From Streptococcus anginosus subsp. whileyi MAS624 (GTDB taxonomy: Bacteria > Bacillota > Bacilli > Lactobacillales > Streptococcaceae), in contig NZ_AP013072.1 of NCBI RefSeq assembly GCF_000478925.1, positions 1,962,501 through 2,026,500 of the forward strand: a stretch of DNA of 64,000 bases, read 5' to 3'. Positions 27,349 to 38,750 of the stretch are shown piece by piece (within the stretch, counting starts at the first letter, position 1; each line of letters opens with the position of its first letter). The position numbers and the translations under genes were made by a program. Below the pieces are notes generated by a model that was given only the letters and a program-made list of their open reading frames with translations, had not been told where the DNA came from and did not search any database.

Positions 27349-27666
27349 TCAGTTTAACTGGGCTAAAAATTCATTGATTTGCGTCTTCGTTTTTCGCTCG
27401 CGATTAACAAAACGACCAATTTCTTGTCCATTTTCTAGGACTACTAGGCTAGGAATCCCATACACATCCCACTTTTTGGCAACTTCCATATAATCGTCAC
27501 GATTGACCTCAACAAAGGTAAAATCAGGATTTTCTGCTTCAATCTCAGGCAAAAAAGGTTTAATAAAACGACAATCTCCACACCACTCGGCTGTGAAAAA
27601 GAACACAACCTTTCCTTCGCGTTTCACAAATGATGCCAATTCTTCTATATTTGCTGGAATAATCAT
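27349..27666 (-). CDS. thioredoxin-like protein (WCGDC)
   Basis: 105 residues with a thioredoxin fold; active site AEWCGDC at about residues 27-33 and cis-Pro in YGIPSLVVL. WCGDC differs from the classical WCGPC and is typical of the YtpP-like proteins at this locus. A thiol-disulfide role in the cytoplasm is likely. It overlaps the upstream DUF4651 gene by 4 bp. Confidence 0.9.
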   Translation of the reverse strand: MIIPANIEELASFVKREGKVVFFFTAEWCGDCRFIKPFLPEIEAENPDFTFVEVNRDDYMEVAKKWDVYGIPSLVVLENGQEIGRFVNRERKTKTQINEFLAQLN

Positions 27667-27950
27667 TGTTCTTCCTCATAGGTCAATTCACCGTTTTCAT
27701 ACACAAATGTGAGGTGTCGATTATCTTCATACACCACACCACCAACCAATCGATGCTCATCTGACTTGTATAATTGCACATATAGTGTGGCAATATCGCC
27801 TAGCTCAGACAAACTTTTCCGAATTTCCGCAACTAATTGCTCACGCCGCTCAGCTTCTTTTCGCTCGTCCAACGTTTTTTTAGTAGCATAAGCTGCAAGC
27901 CCTACTCCCGCAAGTGCAGCCGTTGTTAATAGAATCTTTTTAGCTTTCAT
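27663..27950 (-). CDS. DUF4651 family protein
   Basis: 95 residues with an N-terminal hydrophobic helix (about 6-22) and a small basic/acidic domain. It matches the short DUF4651 protein found between pepA and the thioredoxin gene in streptococci. Function unknown. It is divergent from pepA. Confidence 0.8.
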   Translation of the reverse strand: MKAKKILLTTAALAGVGLAAYATKKTLDERKEAERREQLVAEIRKSLSELGDIATLYVQLYKSDEHRLVGGVVYEDNRHLTFVYENGELTYEEEQ

Positions 27951-28069
27951 GACAATATTTTAACACAAAAGATAAATTGGGACAAATCGAAACACTACTG
28001 TTTTTTATCTTTGAATGCTACCCAACTATGATAGAAAATGATAAAATAAGAACAGAAAGAAGGTTAATG

Positions 28070-29134
28070 ATGTCAGAATTATTTTCAAAAATCAAAGAAG
28101 TAACAGAAATTGCTGCCGTTTCAGGGCATGAAGCGCCTGTTCGCAATTATTTGCGTAAAAAAATCACTCCTCATGTAGACGAAGTCATAACCGACGGCTT
28201 AGGTGGTATTTTCGGAGTAAAACATTCAGAAGCTATTAATGCACCACGTGTCTTGGTAGCTGCCCACATGGATGAAGTTGGCTTCATGGTGAGTGAAATC
28301 AAACCCGATGGAACGTTTCGTGTGGTACAAATTGGTGGCTGGAATCCACTCGTCGTTAGCAGCCAACGGTTTAAATTATCTAATCGTACAGGAGATGAAA
28401 TTCCTGTTATTTCAGGATCTGTTCCTCCACATTTGACTCGTGGAACAGGTGGACCAAGTCTACCAAGGATTGAAGATATTGTTTTTGACGGTGGATTTGC
28501 TGATAAAGCAGAAGCTGAAAGCTACGGCATTCGTCCAGGCGATACGATTGTACCAGACAGCTCTGCTATTCTCACAGCTAATGGGAAAAACGTTATCTCA
28601 AAAGCTTGGGACAATCGTTACGGTGTCCTCATGGTGAGTGAACTGGTTCAAGCTCTGGCTGGACAAAAGCTTAACAACGAACTTTATGTTGGAGCCAATG
28701 TCCAAGAAGAAGTCGGATTGCGTGGAGCCCATGTTTCAACGACTAAGTTTGACCCAGAAGTTTTCTTGGCAGTAGACTGTTCGCCTGCTGGCGACATTTA
28801 CGGAGATCAAGGAGCTATCGGAGAAGGGACTCTGATTCGTTTCTTTGACCCAGGTCACCTCATGTTGCCAAATATGAAAGATTTCCTTCTAACAACGGCA
28901 GAAGAAGCAGGCATCAAGTATCAATACTACTGTGGCAAAGGCGGAACCGATGCAGGCGCTGCTCATCTCAAAAACGGTGGTGTGCCTTCTACAACTATTG
29001 GTGTTTGTGCACGTTACATTCATTCTCATCAAACACTCTACGCAATGGACGACTTTCTACAAGCTCAAGCTTTCTTACAAGCTCTTGTTAAGAAATTGGA
29101 TCGTTCAACCGTTGATTTGATAAAAAACTATTAA
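28070..29134 (+). CDS. pepA: glutamyl aminopeptidase PepA (M42 family)
   Basis: 354 residues from MSELFSKIKEVTEIAAVSGHEAP. I preferred this start because GAAGG lies 6-7 nt before it and the family starts here; the frame is open further up. Metal ligands of M42 enzymes are visible: AAHMDEVG, EEVGLRGA, VDCSP, and the late H in YIHSHQ. It removes N-terminal Glu/Asp from peptides. It is the only intact plus-strand gene in the window. Confidence 0.95.
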   Translation: MSELFSKIKEVTEIAAVSGHEAPVRNYLRKKITPHVDEVITDGLGGIFGVKHSEAINAPRVLVAAHMDEVGFMVSEIKPDGTFRVVQIGGWNPLVVSSQRFKLSNRTGDEIPVISGSVPPHLTRGTGGPSLPRIEDIVFDGGFADKAEAESYGIRPGDTIVPDSSAILTANGKNVISKAWDNRYGVLMVSELVQALAGQKLNNELYVGANVQEEVGLRGAHVSTTKFDPEVFLAVDCSPAGDIYGDQGAIGEGTLIRFFDPGHLMLPNMKDFLLTTAEEAGIKYQYYCGKGGTDAGAAHLKNGGVPSTTIGVCARYIHSHQTLYAMDDFLQAQAFLQALVKKLDRSTVDLIKNY

Positions 29135-29147
29135 AAAATGCATATTT

Positions 29148-29183
29148 GAAAAGGCTGTAGACAGTGATGTCTCAGCCTTTTTC
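29148..29183 (+). terminator. pepA terminator
   Basis: AAAAGGCTG - loop - CAGCCTTTTT, 14 bp after the pepA stop. It may also serve folT coming from the other side. Confidence 0.85.
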
Positions 29184-29196
29184 TGCTCTCGTTTTT

Positions 29197-29757
29197 TCAC
29201 TTATTGTTTAATCCCATTAACTTACGTAATTCGGGGATTCGTTGCAACTGTGGAACAACAAGCATCGTCACAACTACTCGTAAAGGAATTTCAAAAACAG
29301 ACCATGCCCGAGTAGCGTATAGTGCAACAAAGGGTACTCCATATTGTAAATGGAGAGCTAAGGGCGTTAAGGTAAAGGTTCCCACTCCCATAACAGCGAT
29401 AGTTGCTAGTGTCACCCACAGCCAGTCTTTCTTCCGTTCAAATCGTAATTCTTTGCCATAAAAGAAATAACCATAGAGAACCCCCTGCAAGCCCTCAATT
29501 AATGTAAACCAGATAATGAATGGTTGCCCCTGACTCAAAAAGAAAAAGGAAAGCATATCATATACGGCAGAAACCAGACCAGATAAAATCGGACCAGCGA
29601 CACTTCCCATAAGGGTATAACCAATGAAAGCCGGGCTCAGCTTCAACAAACGAGGGATGACAAAGATTGAGAATTTCTCTAAGACAAAGCAGAGAGCTAC
29701 AATCATAGCAAGGACAACTAACAGTTGCACCGACAACTTAGGCGAGTTTTTTCTCAT
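29197..29757 (-). CDS. folT: folate ECF transporter S component FolT
   Basis: 186 residues from MRKNSPKLSVQ (an AGGAGC SD lies 6 nt before; the longer frame starts inside the regulatory hairpin). Five to six membrane helices and the S-component pattern LSPAFIGYTLMGSVAGPILSG (in part) are seen. It captures folates for the shared ECF energy module. Assignment to folate is supported by the upstream THF riboswitch and the neighbouring folC. Confidence 0.9.
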   Translation of the reverse strand: MRKNSPKLSVQLLVVLAMIVALCFVLEKFSIFVIPRLLKLSPAFIGYTLMGSVAGPILSGLVSAVYDMLSFFFLSQGQPFIIWFTLIEGLQGVLYGYFFYGKELRFERKKDWLWVTLATIAVMGVGTFTLTPLALHLQYGVPFVALYATRAWSVFEIPLRVVVTMLVVPQLQRIPELRKLMGLNNK

Positions 29758-29760
29758 ATT

Positions 29761-29782
29761 CGCTCCTTTTCTTTCGGGAGCC
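29761..29782 (-). promoter_or_regulatory. SD-sequestering hairpin of folT
   Basis: Minus strand GGCTCC - 10 nt - GGAGCG. The second arm is the folT Shine-Dalgarno, so closing the stem blocks initiation. It follows the THF aptamer by 12 bp, pointing to translational control. Confidence 0.65.
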
Positions 29783-29793
29783 GTCAAAATGAC

Positions 29794-29880
29794 AGCGGAT
29801 GCAATGGTCTACCGCACAAATGTTTCGTTGTATGGCAACATCCCATCCATACACACTTAACGCAGACCACTTACTCTGTG
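29794..29880 (-). promoter_or_regulatory. tetrahydrofolate (THF) riboswitch
   Basis: The minus strand carries the THF class signatures in order: AGAGTAAGTGGTCTGCGTT, AAGTGTGTATGGATGGGA, TGTTGCCATACAACGAA, then GTGCGGTAGACCATTGCATCC. P1/P2 arms GGTCT/AGACC and GTATGG/CCATAC pair. Binding of THF would shut off folate uptake. Confidence 0.88.
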
Positions 29881-29938
29881 CAAATGAATTGCTCTTTCAT
29901 TCTATCACATTTTAACTATTTAGAAAACCTCCTTTTAC

Positions 29939-31240
29939 CTAATCGCTTATTAGATATTTTCTCACATTTGCAAGGAAATAGAGAGAGCCTGTGATGAGCA
30001 GCAGCTCTTTCTCTCCATGCTTGACTTTTTTGTATTGCTCCAAATAAGGCAACCACTCTACATATGCTAACTTTTCTCGCTTTGCCAAACCTTGCATTTC
30101 TTCTGTTGAAAAACTCCGTGAATCCTCAAATGTAGTGAGAAATAACTGAGATTTGGAAACAGTTTTTAACAAAGCAACCATTTCATCCAAGGCCTTGGTC
30201 TGAATACAAGAAAATAAAATGTGCTTTTGATAATCTGGGAAATAGCTTTCTAGGGAAGCTATCAGAGCTTTCATTGCATGAGGATTGTGCGCACCATCTA
30301 GCAAAATCAACGGTGCATTTGTAATTTTCTCCAAGCGAGCAGGCCAATACGTTCGTTTCAATGCCCGTCGCACCTCATTTTCACTCAACAATGGTAAACC
30401 TTTCACGCTGCAATATTGATCACACAGTTCAATCGCCAGTCCCGCATTTTCAACCTGATGAATGCCCAAAAGAACAGTTTGATAGTCTTCTTTCTGCCGA
30501 AAGGCATTGGAAAAGAGGAAGTCTTCTCCCTCTTCTAAGCCTTGCACAGACTCCACTTGATAATCTTTCCCATAGCAGACATGAGAAGCCTGACGTTGCT
30601 GAGCAATAGTGTGAATAACTGCCAGTGCTTCTGAAGAAATCTTGCCTGTCACCACTGGCACCCTCTCTTTGATAATACCTGCCTTCTGCACTGCAATGTC
30701 TGCCAGTGTGGTACCTAAAATAGCCATGTGATCAAGCCCGATTGTCGTAATAGCTGTCAAATCCGGTTGACACACATTAGTACTGTCCAATAAACCACCC
30801 AGACCTACTTCCATTATGACCACATCTACCTCTTGCTGGCAGAAATAATCATAAGCCAATGCTGTGATAATCTCAAACTCTGTTATTTCCTGCAATATCG
30901 TATCATCTGCCTGCTCTTTTAATAACCTTTGATAAGATTGCAACAAAGAACAAAAGTCTTCGTCTGAAATAAGCAAACCATTGATTGCAATTTGCTCATT
31001 ATAGTTAAGAAGATAAGGCGATGTAAACGTTCCAATACACAACCTCTTTGCTTGCAATAGCTGACGTAAATGCGCAATCGTTGATCCTTTTCCATTGGTA
31101 CCTGCAATGTGAATGACCGAGATTTGTAAATGCGGATTACCTCGCAATGCTAATAGTCGTCTCACTCGTTCTAAGCCTAAATGCGGCTCTTTTGTTTGGT
31201 GTTGGTGCAACCATTCTAACTGTTCTTCCTTTTGTATCAT
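29939..31240 (-). CDS. folC: folylpolyglutamate synthase / dihydrofolate synthase FolC
   Basis: 433 residues from the ATG at 31240 (GAAGG SD immediately before; an upstream GTG is possible). ATP loop GTNGKGSTIAHL, Mur-ligase-like FTSPYL, VMEVGLGGLLDSTN and LLDGAHNPHA are all present. It adds glutamates to folates, which keeps them in the cell. It is followed by folT on the same strand. Confidence 0.94.
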   Translation of the reverse strand: MIQKEEQLEWLHQHQTKEPHLGLERVRRLLALRGNPHLQISVIHIAGTNGKGSTIAHLRQLLQAKRLCIGTFTSPYLLNYNEQIAINGLLISDEDFCSLLQSYQRLLKEQADDTILQEITEFEIITALAYDYFCQQEVDVVIMEVGLGGLLDSTNVCQPDLTAITTIGLDHMAILGTTLADIAVQKAGIIKERVPVVTGKISSEALAVIHTIAQQRQASHVCYGKDYQVESVQGLEEGEDFLFSNAFRQKEDYQTVLLGIHQVENAGLAIELCDQYCSVKGLPLLSENEVRRALKRTYWPARLEKITNAPLILLDGAHNPHAMKALIASLESYFPDYQKHILFSCIQTKALDEMVALLKTVSKSQLFLTTFEDSRSFSTEEMQGLAKREKLAYVEWLPYLEQYKKVKHGEKELLLITGSLYFLANVRKYLISD

Positions 31241-31306
31241 TGTCCTTCTCACCCAATCTATAATGCTCTCATTTTATCATAGAAGTGAGATTTCTACAAA
31301 AGGAAT

Positions 31307-31945
31307 TTACCAAAAAATGAGCAAGAAAAGAAGAGAAAAGCTATTGCGCACCAAATGACTGAAAATGGAGAACTCCAAACGAGGAAGTGACTTGGGAATA
31401 AAGAGTGAAAACAGAAATCCTAAGCCCGTATAAACGATAAAACAACTGATATCAGCTGGATTTCGTAAAAGGATAAAAAACAAACTCCCTATCACAAAAC
31501 TCATTCTTGCTTGATCTTTTGAAACAAAAAGATGAATAATAGATGACCGTACTTCAGGCACGAGAGCTATCACATCAACACCCAGCAAAAAAAGAGAGGA
31601 GTGGATGAACAGGCTCATAAATAATTGTTGACTTTCTGAAACAGCAGCCGTCCCTTCTAGAATCATCAGATAAACTCCTATCGCATTGATAAATACCATC
31701 ATGAGATAGGATAATCGCAGTAGAGGCCAGTAACGAGCCGTTAAGATTTCTGATTTAAAATCTGTTAACTCTCTGGAAAAATAGCGAAAATAAAGCAAGC
31801 CAGCAAAAAATAGAATGAACAAAAATACAAAACTTGACTGCTGAAAGGTCAATGATTTGGACAATGGCGTCGTCAGCAATACCAAGGCAATCTGTGTCAG
31901 AACGATTAGCAAACTCATTTGAAGAATATTTTTTATCTTTCTCAT
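31307..31945 (-). CDS. polytopic membrane protein of unknown family
   Basis: 212 residues with about six hydrophobic helices and few charged residues; no catalytic motif stands out. It resembles the membrane core of CPBP-type proteins only in general layout, and the diagnostic EE and H motifs are not seen, so I do not assign it. It is 66 bp upstream of folC. Confidence 0.6.
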   Translation of the reverse strand: MRKIKNILQMSLLIVLTQIALVLLTTPLSKSLTFQQSSFVFLFILFFAGLLYFRYFSRELTDFKSEILTARYWPLLRLSYLMMVFINAIGVYLMILEGTAAVSESQQLFMSLFIHSSLFLLGVDVIALVPEVRSSIIHLFVSKDQARMSFVIGSLFFILLRNPADISCFIVYTGLGFLFSLFIPKSLPRLEFSIFSHLVRNSFSLLFLLIFW

Positions 31946-32123
31946 TTCAACTCCTTTTTCTACCTTTTTAGTATAAAATATTTCAAAGGTTTCCTCAGAA
32001 GATGCCCTAAAAAGTTATTTTTTATCTTCAAATAGTAAAAAATGAAAGCAAAGTAAAACACATTTCCCTCAACAGTCCTTCTTTGTCCCACGCCAACAAG
32101 TCGACGCAAAATATCAACTCAAA

Positions 32124-32177
32124 AAAACAGGCAAAATCTCTTTCGGATTGTCTCCAATTAAGATTTTTCCTGTTTTT
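32124..32177 (-). terminator. proS terminator
   Basis: Long stem AAAAAACAGG-AAAATCT / AGATTTT-CCTGTTTTTT with a ~20-nt loop, 34 bp after proS. The rest of the ~265-bp gap to the membrane gene shows nothing else clear. Confidence 0.8.
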
Positions 32178-32210
32178 TGAATGATAATTTAGCTCTTGTT
32201 TTAGACCTAT

Positions 32211-34082
<1,872 letters not shown>

Positions 34083-34107
34083 TTATTTATTATTTAGAAT
34101 TCACCTT

Positions 34108-35379
34108 TTAAAAGAAGGTTCTCATAATATCATTCCAGGTCACCGCAATCAGCAACACCACCATAATGGCGACACCTGCTAAAGTGACATAGGTTTCTGT
34201 TTCCTGTTTCAATGGCTTGCGACGAATGGCTTCAAGAAGATTGAGCACAATCTTTCCACCGTCAAGCGCTGGGATAGGAATGAGATTAAAAATACCAATA
34301 TTTAGAGATAGCATAGCTAATAAAGCGATAACACTTTCAAGACCGCCTTTAGCAGCGTCACTACTGGCTTTGTAAATCGCCACAGGACCGCCTAGTTTAT
34401 TGATGTCTGGGTGGAAAATTAAATTTTTTAAAGCGTCAAAGATGCGGAAACTAGCGTTCCAAGCCATGCTAAACCCACCCGCGATCATAGACGGAAAATC
34501 TGATTTCAAGCCCGGCATCACTCCTAATAGATATCTTCCTCGCTCTTTTTTAGGCTTAACTGTCAGCTCTCGAACTTTATTTCCGCTTTTAACCGTCACA
34601 TTTAGTTCTGATTGCCCTTTACTGTTTTTCGTCTCAGACTGAACAGCTTGGGTCAAATCCGACCAATTCTTAATTTCGGCTTGACCAACTTTTAAAATCT
34701 GGTCGTTATTTTTTACACCAGCTTGTGCCAAGGCACCGTCCTGTAAGACACGAATGTGATTTGTATTGGGATTGGCAACGCCACCCTGCATGAAAATCAA
34801 CAACAGAAAAGCTACAATCCCCAAAATGAAATTGTTCATCGGTCCTGCAAAGTTGGTAATGAGGCGCCCGCCTAAACTAGCATTTTGATACTGCACATCA
34901 AGCGGAGCAATCCGAACCTCTGTGCCGTCTTCTTCTACGATTGTTGCATCATGGTCAACCGCATAGGTCTTTTGTTCATCTAGTACCAAACCAGTGATTT
35001 CAAGCTTGTTTTCTAAATCAAAGCCCGTCACATTCATCGGCAGAGCAGTTTGATCAATTTTCTTGCCCGAAAGGTTGATTCGGACGACCTTGCCTGCTTC
35101 ATTTAAAGTCAAACTAGCAGGTGTTCCGGTTTTAATCTCGGTCGAATCTTCGCCCCAACCAGCCATACGAACATAGCCACCCAGCGGTAACATCCGAATA
35201 GTATAGGCCGTGCCGTCTTTTCCGATATGAGCAAAAATTTTCGGGCCCATTCCAATAGCAAACTCCCGCACCAAAATGCCCGATTTTTTCGCAAAATAGA
35301 AATGTCCAAACTCATGAACAACTACAATAATTCCAAAAACAATGATAAAGGTGATAATTCCTATAATACCAGACTGCAT
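34108..35379 (-). CDS. rseP: site-2 zinc metalloprotease RseP/Eep
   Basis: 423 residues from [11 protein letters not shown] (AAAGG SD 8 nt before). Zinc motif HEFGH at about 22-26, PDZ domain in the middle, second catalytic motif [11 protein letters not shown] near the C-terminus. An intramembrane protease; in streptococci and enterococci (Eep) it also processes peptide pheromones such as those from lipoprotein signal peptides. Confidence 0.93.
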   Translation of the reverse strand: MQSGIIGIITFIIVFGIIVVVHEFGHFYFAKKSGILVREFAIGMGPKIFAHIGKDGTAYTIRMLPLGGYVRMAGWGEDSTEIKTGTPASLTLNEAGKVVRINLSGKKIDQTALPMNVTGFDLENKLEITGLVLDEQKTYAVDHDATIVEEDGTEVRIAPLDVQYQNASLGGRLITNFAGPMNNFILGIVAFLLLIFMQGGVANPNTNHIRVLQDGALAQAGVKNNDQILKVGQAEIKNWSDLTQAVQSETKNSKGQSELNVTVKSGNKVRELTVKPKKERGRYLLGVMPGLKSDFPSMIAGGFSMAWNASFRIFDALKNLIFHPDINKLGGPVAIYKASSDAAKGGLESVIALLAMLSLNIGIFNLIPIPALDGGKIVLNLLEAIRRKPLKQETETYVTLAGVAIMVVLLIAVTWNDIMRTFF

Positions 35380-35486
35380 TACACCAACCTTTCTACTTTC
35401 TGACATGATCATCTTACTGAATTGTACCCAGCAAATCAAGATTACTTCACTCGGCTTAAGATTTCCTTATAAAGTTCATTCACAAA

Positions 35487-35800
35487 GAGGCTGGGAGGAA
35501 CGTTTCCCAGACTCTTACAATAATTATTTTTACAACAAAACGCAGTGGTGAGAAACTCTGTTGACTTTAGTCAATTTAGAGTTCCTATGCACAATTGATT
35601 AGGTACTTTAGTGCCAAGCAATCACTGTTGAGTGGCAGTTCTAATCCCTTGCTACGCAAGGCATGACGACCAAACCCTAGTCAACTGCACAAAGTAAAAT
35701 GATAAAATCAATTTCTTGCGAAATATTGATTTTTTATGTCATCTTCTCAGATTTCATTTTTCTGTGAGTGATTACAAAACAATCACATTAGTCTGTCCCA
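35487..35800. repeat. dispersed intergenic repeat, copy 3 (longest)
   Basis: Fills the ~440-bp gap between cdsA and rseP, which has no gene. Head GAGGCTGGGA...TCCCAGACTC (imperfect hairpin), block AAAACGCAGTGGTGAG, inner palindrome CCTTGCTACGCAAGG (about 35648-35662), tail ATCAATTTCTTGCGAAAT and final CTGTCCCA. It shares head, block and tail with copy 1 at 15,976. Confidence 0.65.
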
Positions 35801-35819
35801 CTTCATTTTACCATTCTCA

Positions 35820-36623
35820 TTAGAACAATCCAAAGAAATGCATCAAGGGAAAGACAAACAGCATGCTGTCAAAACGATCTAACACACCACCATGTCCGGG
35901 TATAAATTTACCAGAATCTTTGACTCCAAAATGGCGCTTAATCGCACTTTCTACCAAATCCCCAAACTGTCCTGCAATACTAAAGAATACTGTGAAAAGA
36001 AGCATGACAAACATATGATGAGGTGCGGCAACGTTTCTATCAAACAACATAAAAATAAATGTTACAAGGACTGCTGAAGCAATGCCTCCTAGGCTGCCCT
36101 CAACAGTTTTATTTGGTGAAACTCGCGGAGCTAAGCGACGTACGCCATATCTCCGTCCGACCAAGTAAGCTCCGCTATCCGTTGCCCAGACGATAAACAA
36201 GGCTAAGAGCACTTTGTCAAAACCAGCCACCCGTGCATCTAGCAAAGCATTGAAGCCAATTCCCACGTAAAAACTCGCAGCGATTGGATAAGCCGCATCT
36301 TCAAAACTGTAATTTTTCCCTAGAACAGTTGAGCCTAATAGAAGAAAAACAACTAAACTATAGGCCACAACATTTCCGTCTACCGGCAAAAATTTCAAAT
36401 AGTTTTCGAGTGGAATCGTCAGCACAAAACCTGCTAACATGGCTAAGACACCTTCTAGTGTGGTACTTCTCAGCCCTTTCATTTGCAGCAATTCATGAAC
36501 ACCCAACATGGCTAGAAGCCCCATTCCAATTTGCAGAAGAGCGCCTCCTATCATCAAAACTGGAATGAAGATAGCAAGTGCCACTCCGCCAAAAATAACA
36601 CGTCTTTGTAAATCCTTATCCAT
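35820..36623 (-). CDS. cdsA: phosphatidate cytidylyltransferase CdsA
   Basis: 267 residues, seven or eight membrane helices, and the CdsA signature SPNKTVEGSLGG...D (about 169-180) with DRFDSML near the C-terminus. It makes CDP-diacylglycerol for phospholipid synthesis. It lies 8 bp after uppS. Confidence 0.95.
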   Translation of the reverse strand: MDKDLQRRVIFGGVALAIFIPVLMIGGALLQIGMGLLAMLGVHELLQMKGLRSTTLEGVLAMLAGFVLTIPLENYLKFLPVDGNVVAYSLVVFLLLGSTVLGKNYSFEDAAYPIAASFYVGIGFNALLDARVAGFDKVLLALFIVWATDSGAYLVGRRYGVRRLAPRVSPNKTVEGSLGGIASAVLVTFIFMLFDRNVAAPHHMFVMLLFTVFFSIAGQFGDLVESAIKRHFGVKDSGKFIPGHGGVLDRFDSMLFVFPLMHFFGLF

Positions 36624-36631
36624 AAATTCTC

Positions 36632-37381
36632 CTACACGCCGCCAAATCGACGATTTCGTTTACTATATTCTTCAATAGCTGCTTTCAAAGCTTTCTCATC
36701 AAAATCCGGCCATAAAATGTCTGTAAAATACAGCTCACTATATGCACTTTGCCAAGGTAAGAAATTACTCAAACGCAATTCTCCGCTCGTTCGAATGACC
36801 AAATCCGGATCGCGCAATAATCGAGGTAGATTGCTGGTTTGTAGATAATTGGCAATTATCTCTTCATCAATCTCGCCCGGACTGAACTTGGCATCTAACA
36901 CATCTTGAGCAATCATTTTAACCGCCTGAACAATCTCAGCACGACCACCATAATTTAAAGCAAAATTAAGAATTAGACCTGTATTGAGTCGTGTCAATTC
37001 TTCTGCCTTACAAAGTGCCTCATAAGTTGCCTTAGGCAGACGTTCTGTGTCTCCGATCATTTGAATTTTTACGTTATTTCTATGCAACTCAGGCACATAA
37101 CGGTCGTAAAATTCAACCGGCAAGTTCATGATAAAGCTGACTTCTTTTTCAGGACGCGACCAATTTTCTGTGGAGAAAGCGTAAACCGTCAATACTTGGA
37201 CACCCAACTCTTTAGCTGCAATGGTAACGTTTTGCAAAGCTTCCATTCCAGACTTGTGTCCGAAAACGCGCGGCTGCATTCTCTTTTTAGCCCAACGACC
37301 ATTCCCGTCCATAATAATACCGATATGTCTCGGTATTTGTAATGGAACTTCAATTTTTTCTTTTTTCTTAAAACTAAACAT
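36632..37381 (-). CDS. uppS: undecaprenyl diphosphate synthase UppS
   Basis: 249 residues with catalytic Asp in IMDGNGRWAKKR (about 24-35) and the RTSGELRLSNFLPWQ motif. It makes the C55 lipid carrier for peptidoglycan. First gene of the uppS-cdsA-rseP-proS block. Confidence 0.97.
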   Translation of the reverse strand: MFSFKKKEKIEVPLQIPRHIGIIMDGNGRWAKKRMQPRVFGHKSGMEALQNVTIAAKELGVQVLTVYAFSTENWSRPEKEVSFIMNLPVEFYDRYVPELHRNNVKIQMIGDTERLPKATYEALCKAEELTRLNTGLILNFALNYGGRAEIVQAVKMIAQDVLDAKFSPGEIDEEIIANYLQTSNLPRLLRDPDLVIRTSGELRLSNFLPWQSAYSELYFTDILWPDFDEKALKAAIEEYSKRNRRFGGV

Positions 37382-37454
37382 CTGCTTGTTTTCCTAATAA
37401 AGTTTTACATTTCATTATATCATAAATCCTCTAAAAATGGGATTTATGCTAAAT

Positions 37455-37508
37455 TTCAGATAAAAAAGAAGCCGAAACATAGAAATTTTTGGCTCCAACT
37501 TCTTTTTC
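37455..37508 (-). terminator. hairpin upstream of uppS
   Basis: AAAAAGAAG - 24 nt - CTTCTTTTT. A terminator-like stem in the 344-bp yajC-uppS gap. The rest of this gap shows only AT-rich sequence in which I find no gene. Confidence 0.45.
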
Positions 37509-37675
37509 ACATTATTTTACGATAAAAATTAAATACTTTATCTTTTTTAAATTCCTATTCTGCTAAGGGAATATTTGTTACTTAGTTAGCTTTGGCATCA
37601 AAATAGCTAATTGACAACGTCAAAGTAGTAAAAGAATTATTCTTATAAGTTGTAAAAGAAACCTTTCAAACAAAA

Positions 37676-37713
37676 ATAAAAAGAACTGGAGAAACTCCAA
37701 TCCCTTTTTCTAG
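37676..37713 (-). terminator. yajC terminator
   Basis: Minus strand AAAAAGGGATTGGAG - TTT - CTCCAGTTCTTTTT, 13 bp after the yajC stop. Confidence 0.8.
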
Positions 37714-37725
37714 CTTAAAACACTA

Positions 37726-38064
37726 CTATTCTTCTTCAATAGCTGTATCTTCTGACATATCAACACTTCCGTCTGCACCAGCAACTGCTGTGATTCCCTC
37801 TGTGAGAGGTAATACGGTCTTGATAGCTGTTAATTCAAATGTCAAGTAAACACCGTCTACATCAAGAACAACTGTTTTCTTTTCAGTATCAACTTCATCA
37901 ACCGTACCATACAAGCCACCAATTGTGATAACTTCATATCCTTTTTGTAGTTTGTTCAAGCTTTCCATCCGTTTGTCTGCTTGTTTCTTTTGAGAACGTT
38001 GCATGAAGAACATCAAGCCCATCATCACAACCAACATGATTAAAATTGAAAAACCGTTACCCAT
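37726..38064 (-). CDS. yajC: preprotein translocase accessory subunit YajC
   Basis: 112 residues: an N-terminal membrane helix (about 5-22), then the YajC core (RSQKKQADKRMESLNKLQKG, YEVITIGGLYGTVDEVD). Part of the SecDF-YajC complex. It stands alone with its own terminator. Confidence 0.93.
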   Translation of the reverse strand: MGNGFSILIMLVVMMGLMFFMQRSQKKQADKRMESLNKLQKGYEVITIGGLYGTVDEVDTEKKTVVLDVDGVYLTFELTAIKTVLPLTEGITAVAGADGSVDMSEDTAIEEE

Positions 38065-38166
38065 TTTAGTCTCCTTTAGATTTCATATATTATCTACTAT
38101 AGCAGATTCCTAGAGAATTTACAAGGAGGGGCTGAAATTTCTAAAAGGATTCCTCCTTAAGTCTGA

Positions 38167-38661
38167 CTAGCAGCGAATTCTTTTGACAGTATGCTCTGCT
38201 TTTTCCAAAAAACGTAAAAAGTCAGCATAAGCGATATTGAGCGTTGTTGTATTGACAAAAGGATGAAAACCCACGGTCAAGTTCGGATCAACCTCCTCGT
38301 CCACAATCAGCTGGACTTTCTTTTCCTTATCAAAAAGCAACCCAAAAGGTGTAACCGCACCTGGTTCTACCTGTAAAAGCTCCTCCAGCTCCTTATCATT
38401 GGCAAATGATAATCGTTTTTCATCAAGGATTTCTGCCAAATGCTTGATATCTGCCGTTTTTTCGTCCCGCAAAATGACCAAATAAAATTGACGCCCCTTT
38501 TTATTTTTCAAAAAGAGATTTTTGACCTGTTGCCCCGGTAGGACAATTCCCTTTTCAGCAGCCTCAATAACGGAAGAAATTGGTTCATGATCCAGACGAT
38601 CATAAGAAATTTTCAATTCATTCAACAGCTGATAAATCATACTTTCCTTTGTCATCTTCAC
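38167..38661 (-). CDS. YbaK/ProX-type aminoacyl-tRNA deacylase
   Basis: 164 residues, the editing-domain fold related to the ProRS insertion (SSVIEAAEKG, LFLKNKKGRQFYLVILR, VEPGAVTPFGLLFD). It hydrolyses mischarged tRNA, most likely Ala-tRNA-Pro (PrdX-type). Single gene between tkt and yajC. Confidence 0.87.
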   Translation of the reverse strand: MKMTKESMIYQLLNELKISYDRLDHEPISSVIEAAEKGIVLPGQQVKNLFLKNKKGRQFYLVILRDEKTADIKHLAEILDEKRLSFANDKELEELLQVEPGAVTPFGLLFDKEKKVQLIVDEEVDPNLTVGFHPFVNTTTLNIAYADFLRFLEKAEHTVKRIRC

Positions 38662-38750
38662 ACCTCCAAGCTAAAATTTCCTATTTTCATTATAGCATTT
38701 CTAGTTAGAAAAACCGAAGCAAAGCAAGCCTCGGTTCTTCTTGATAGTTA

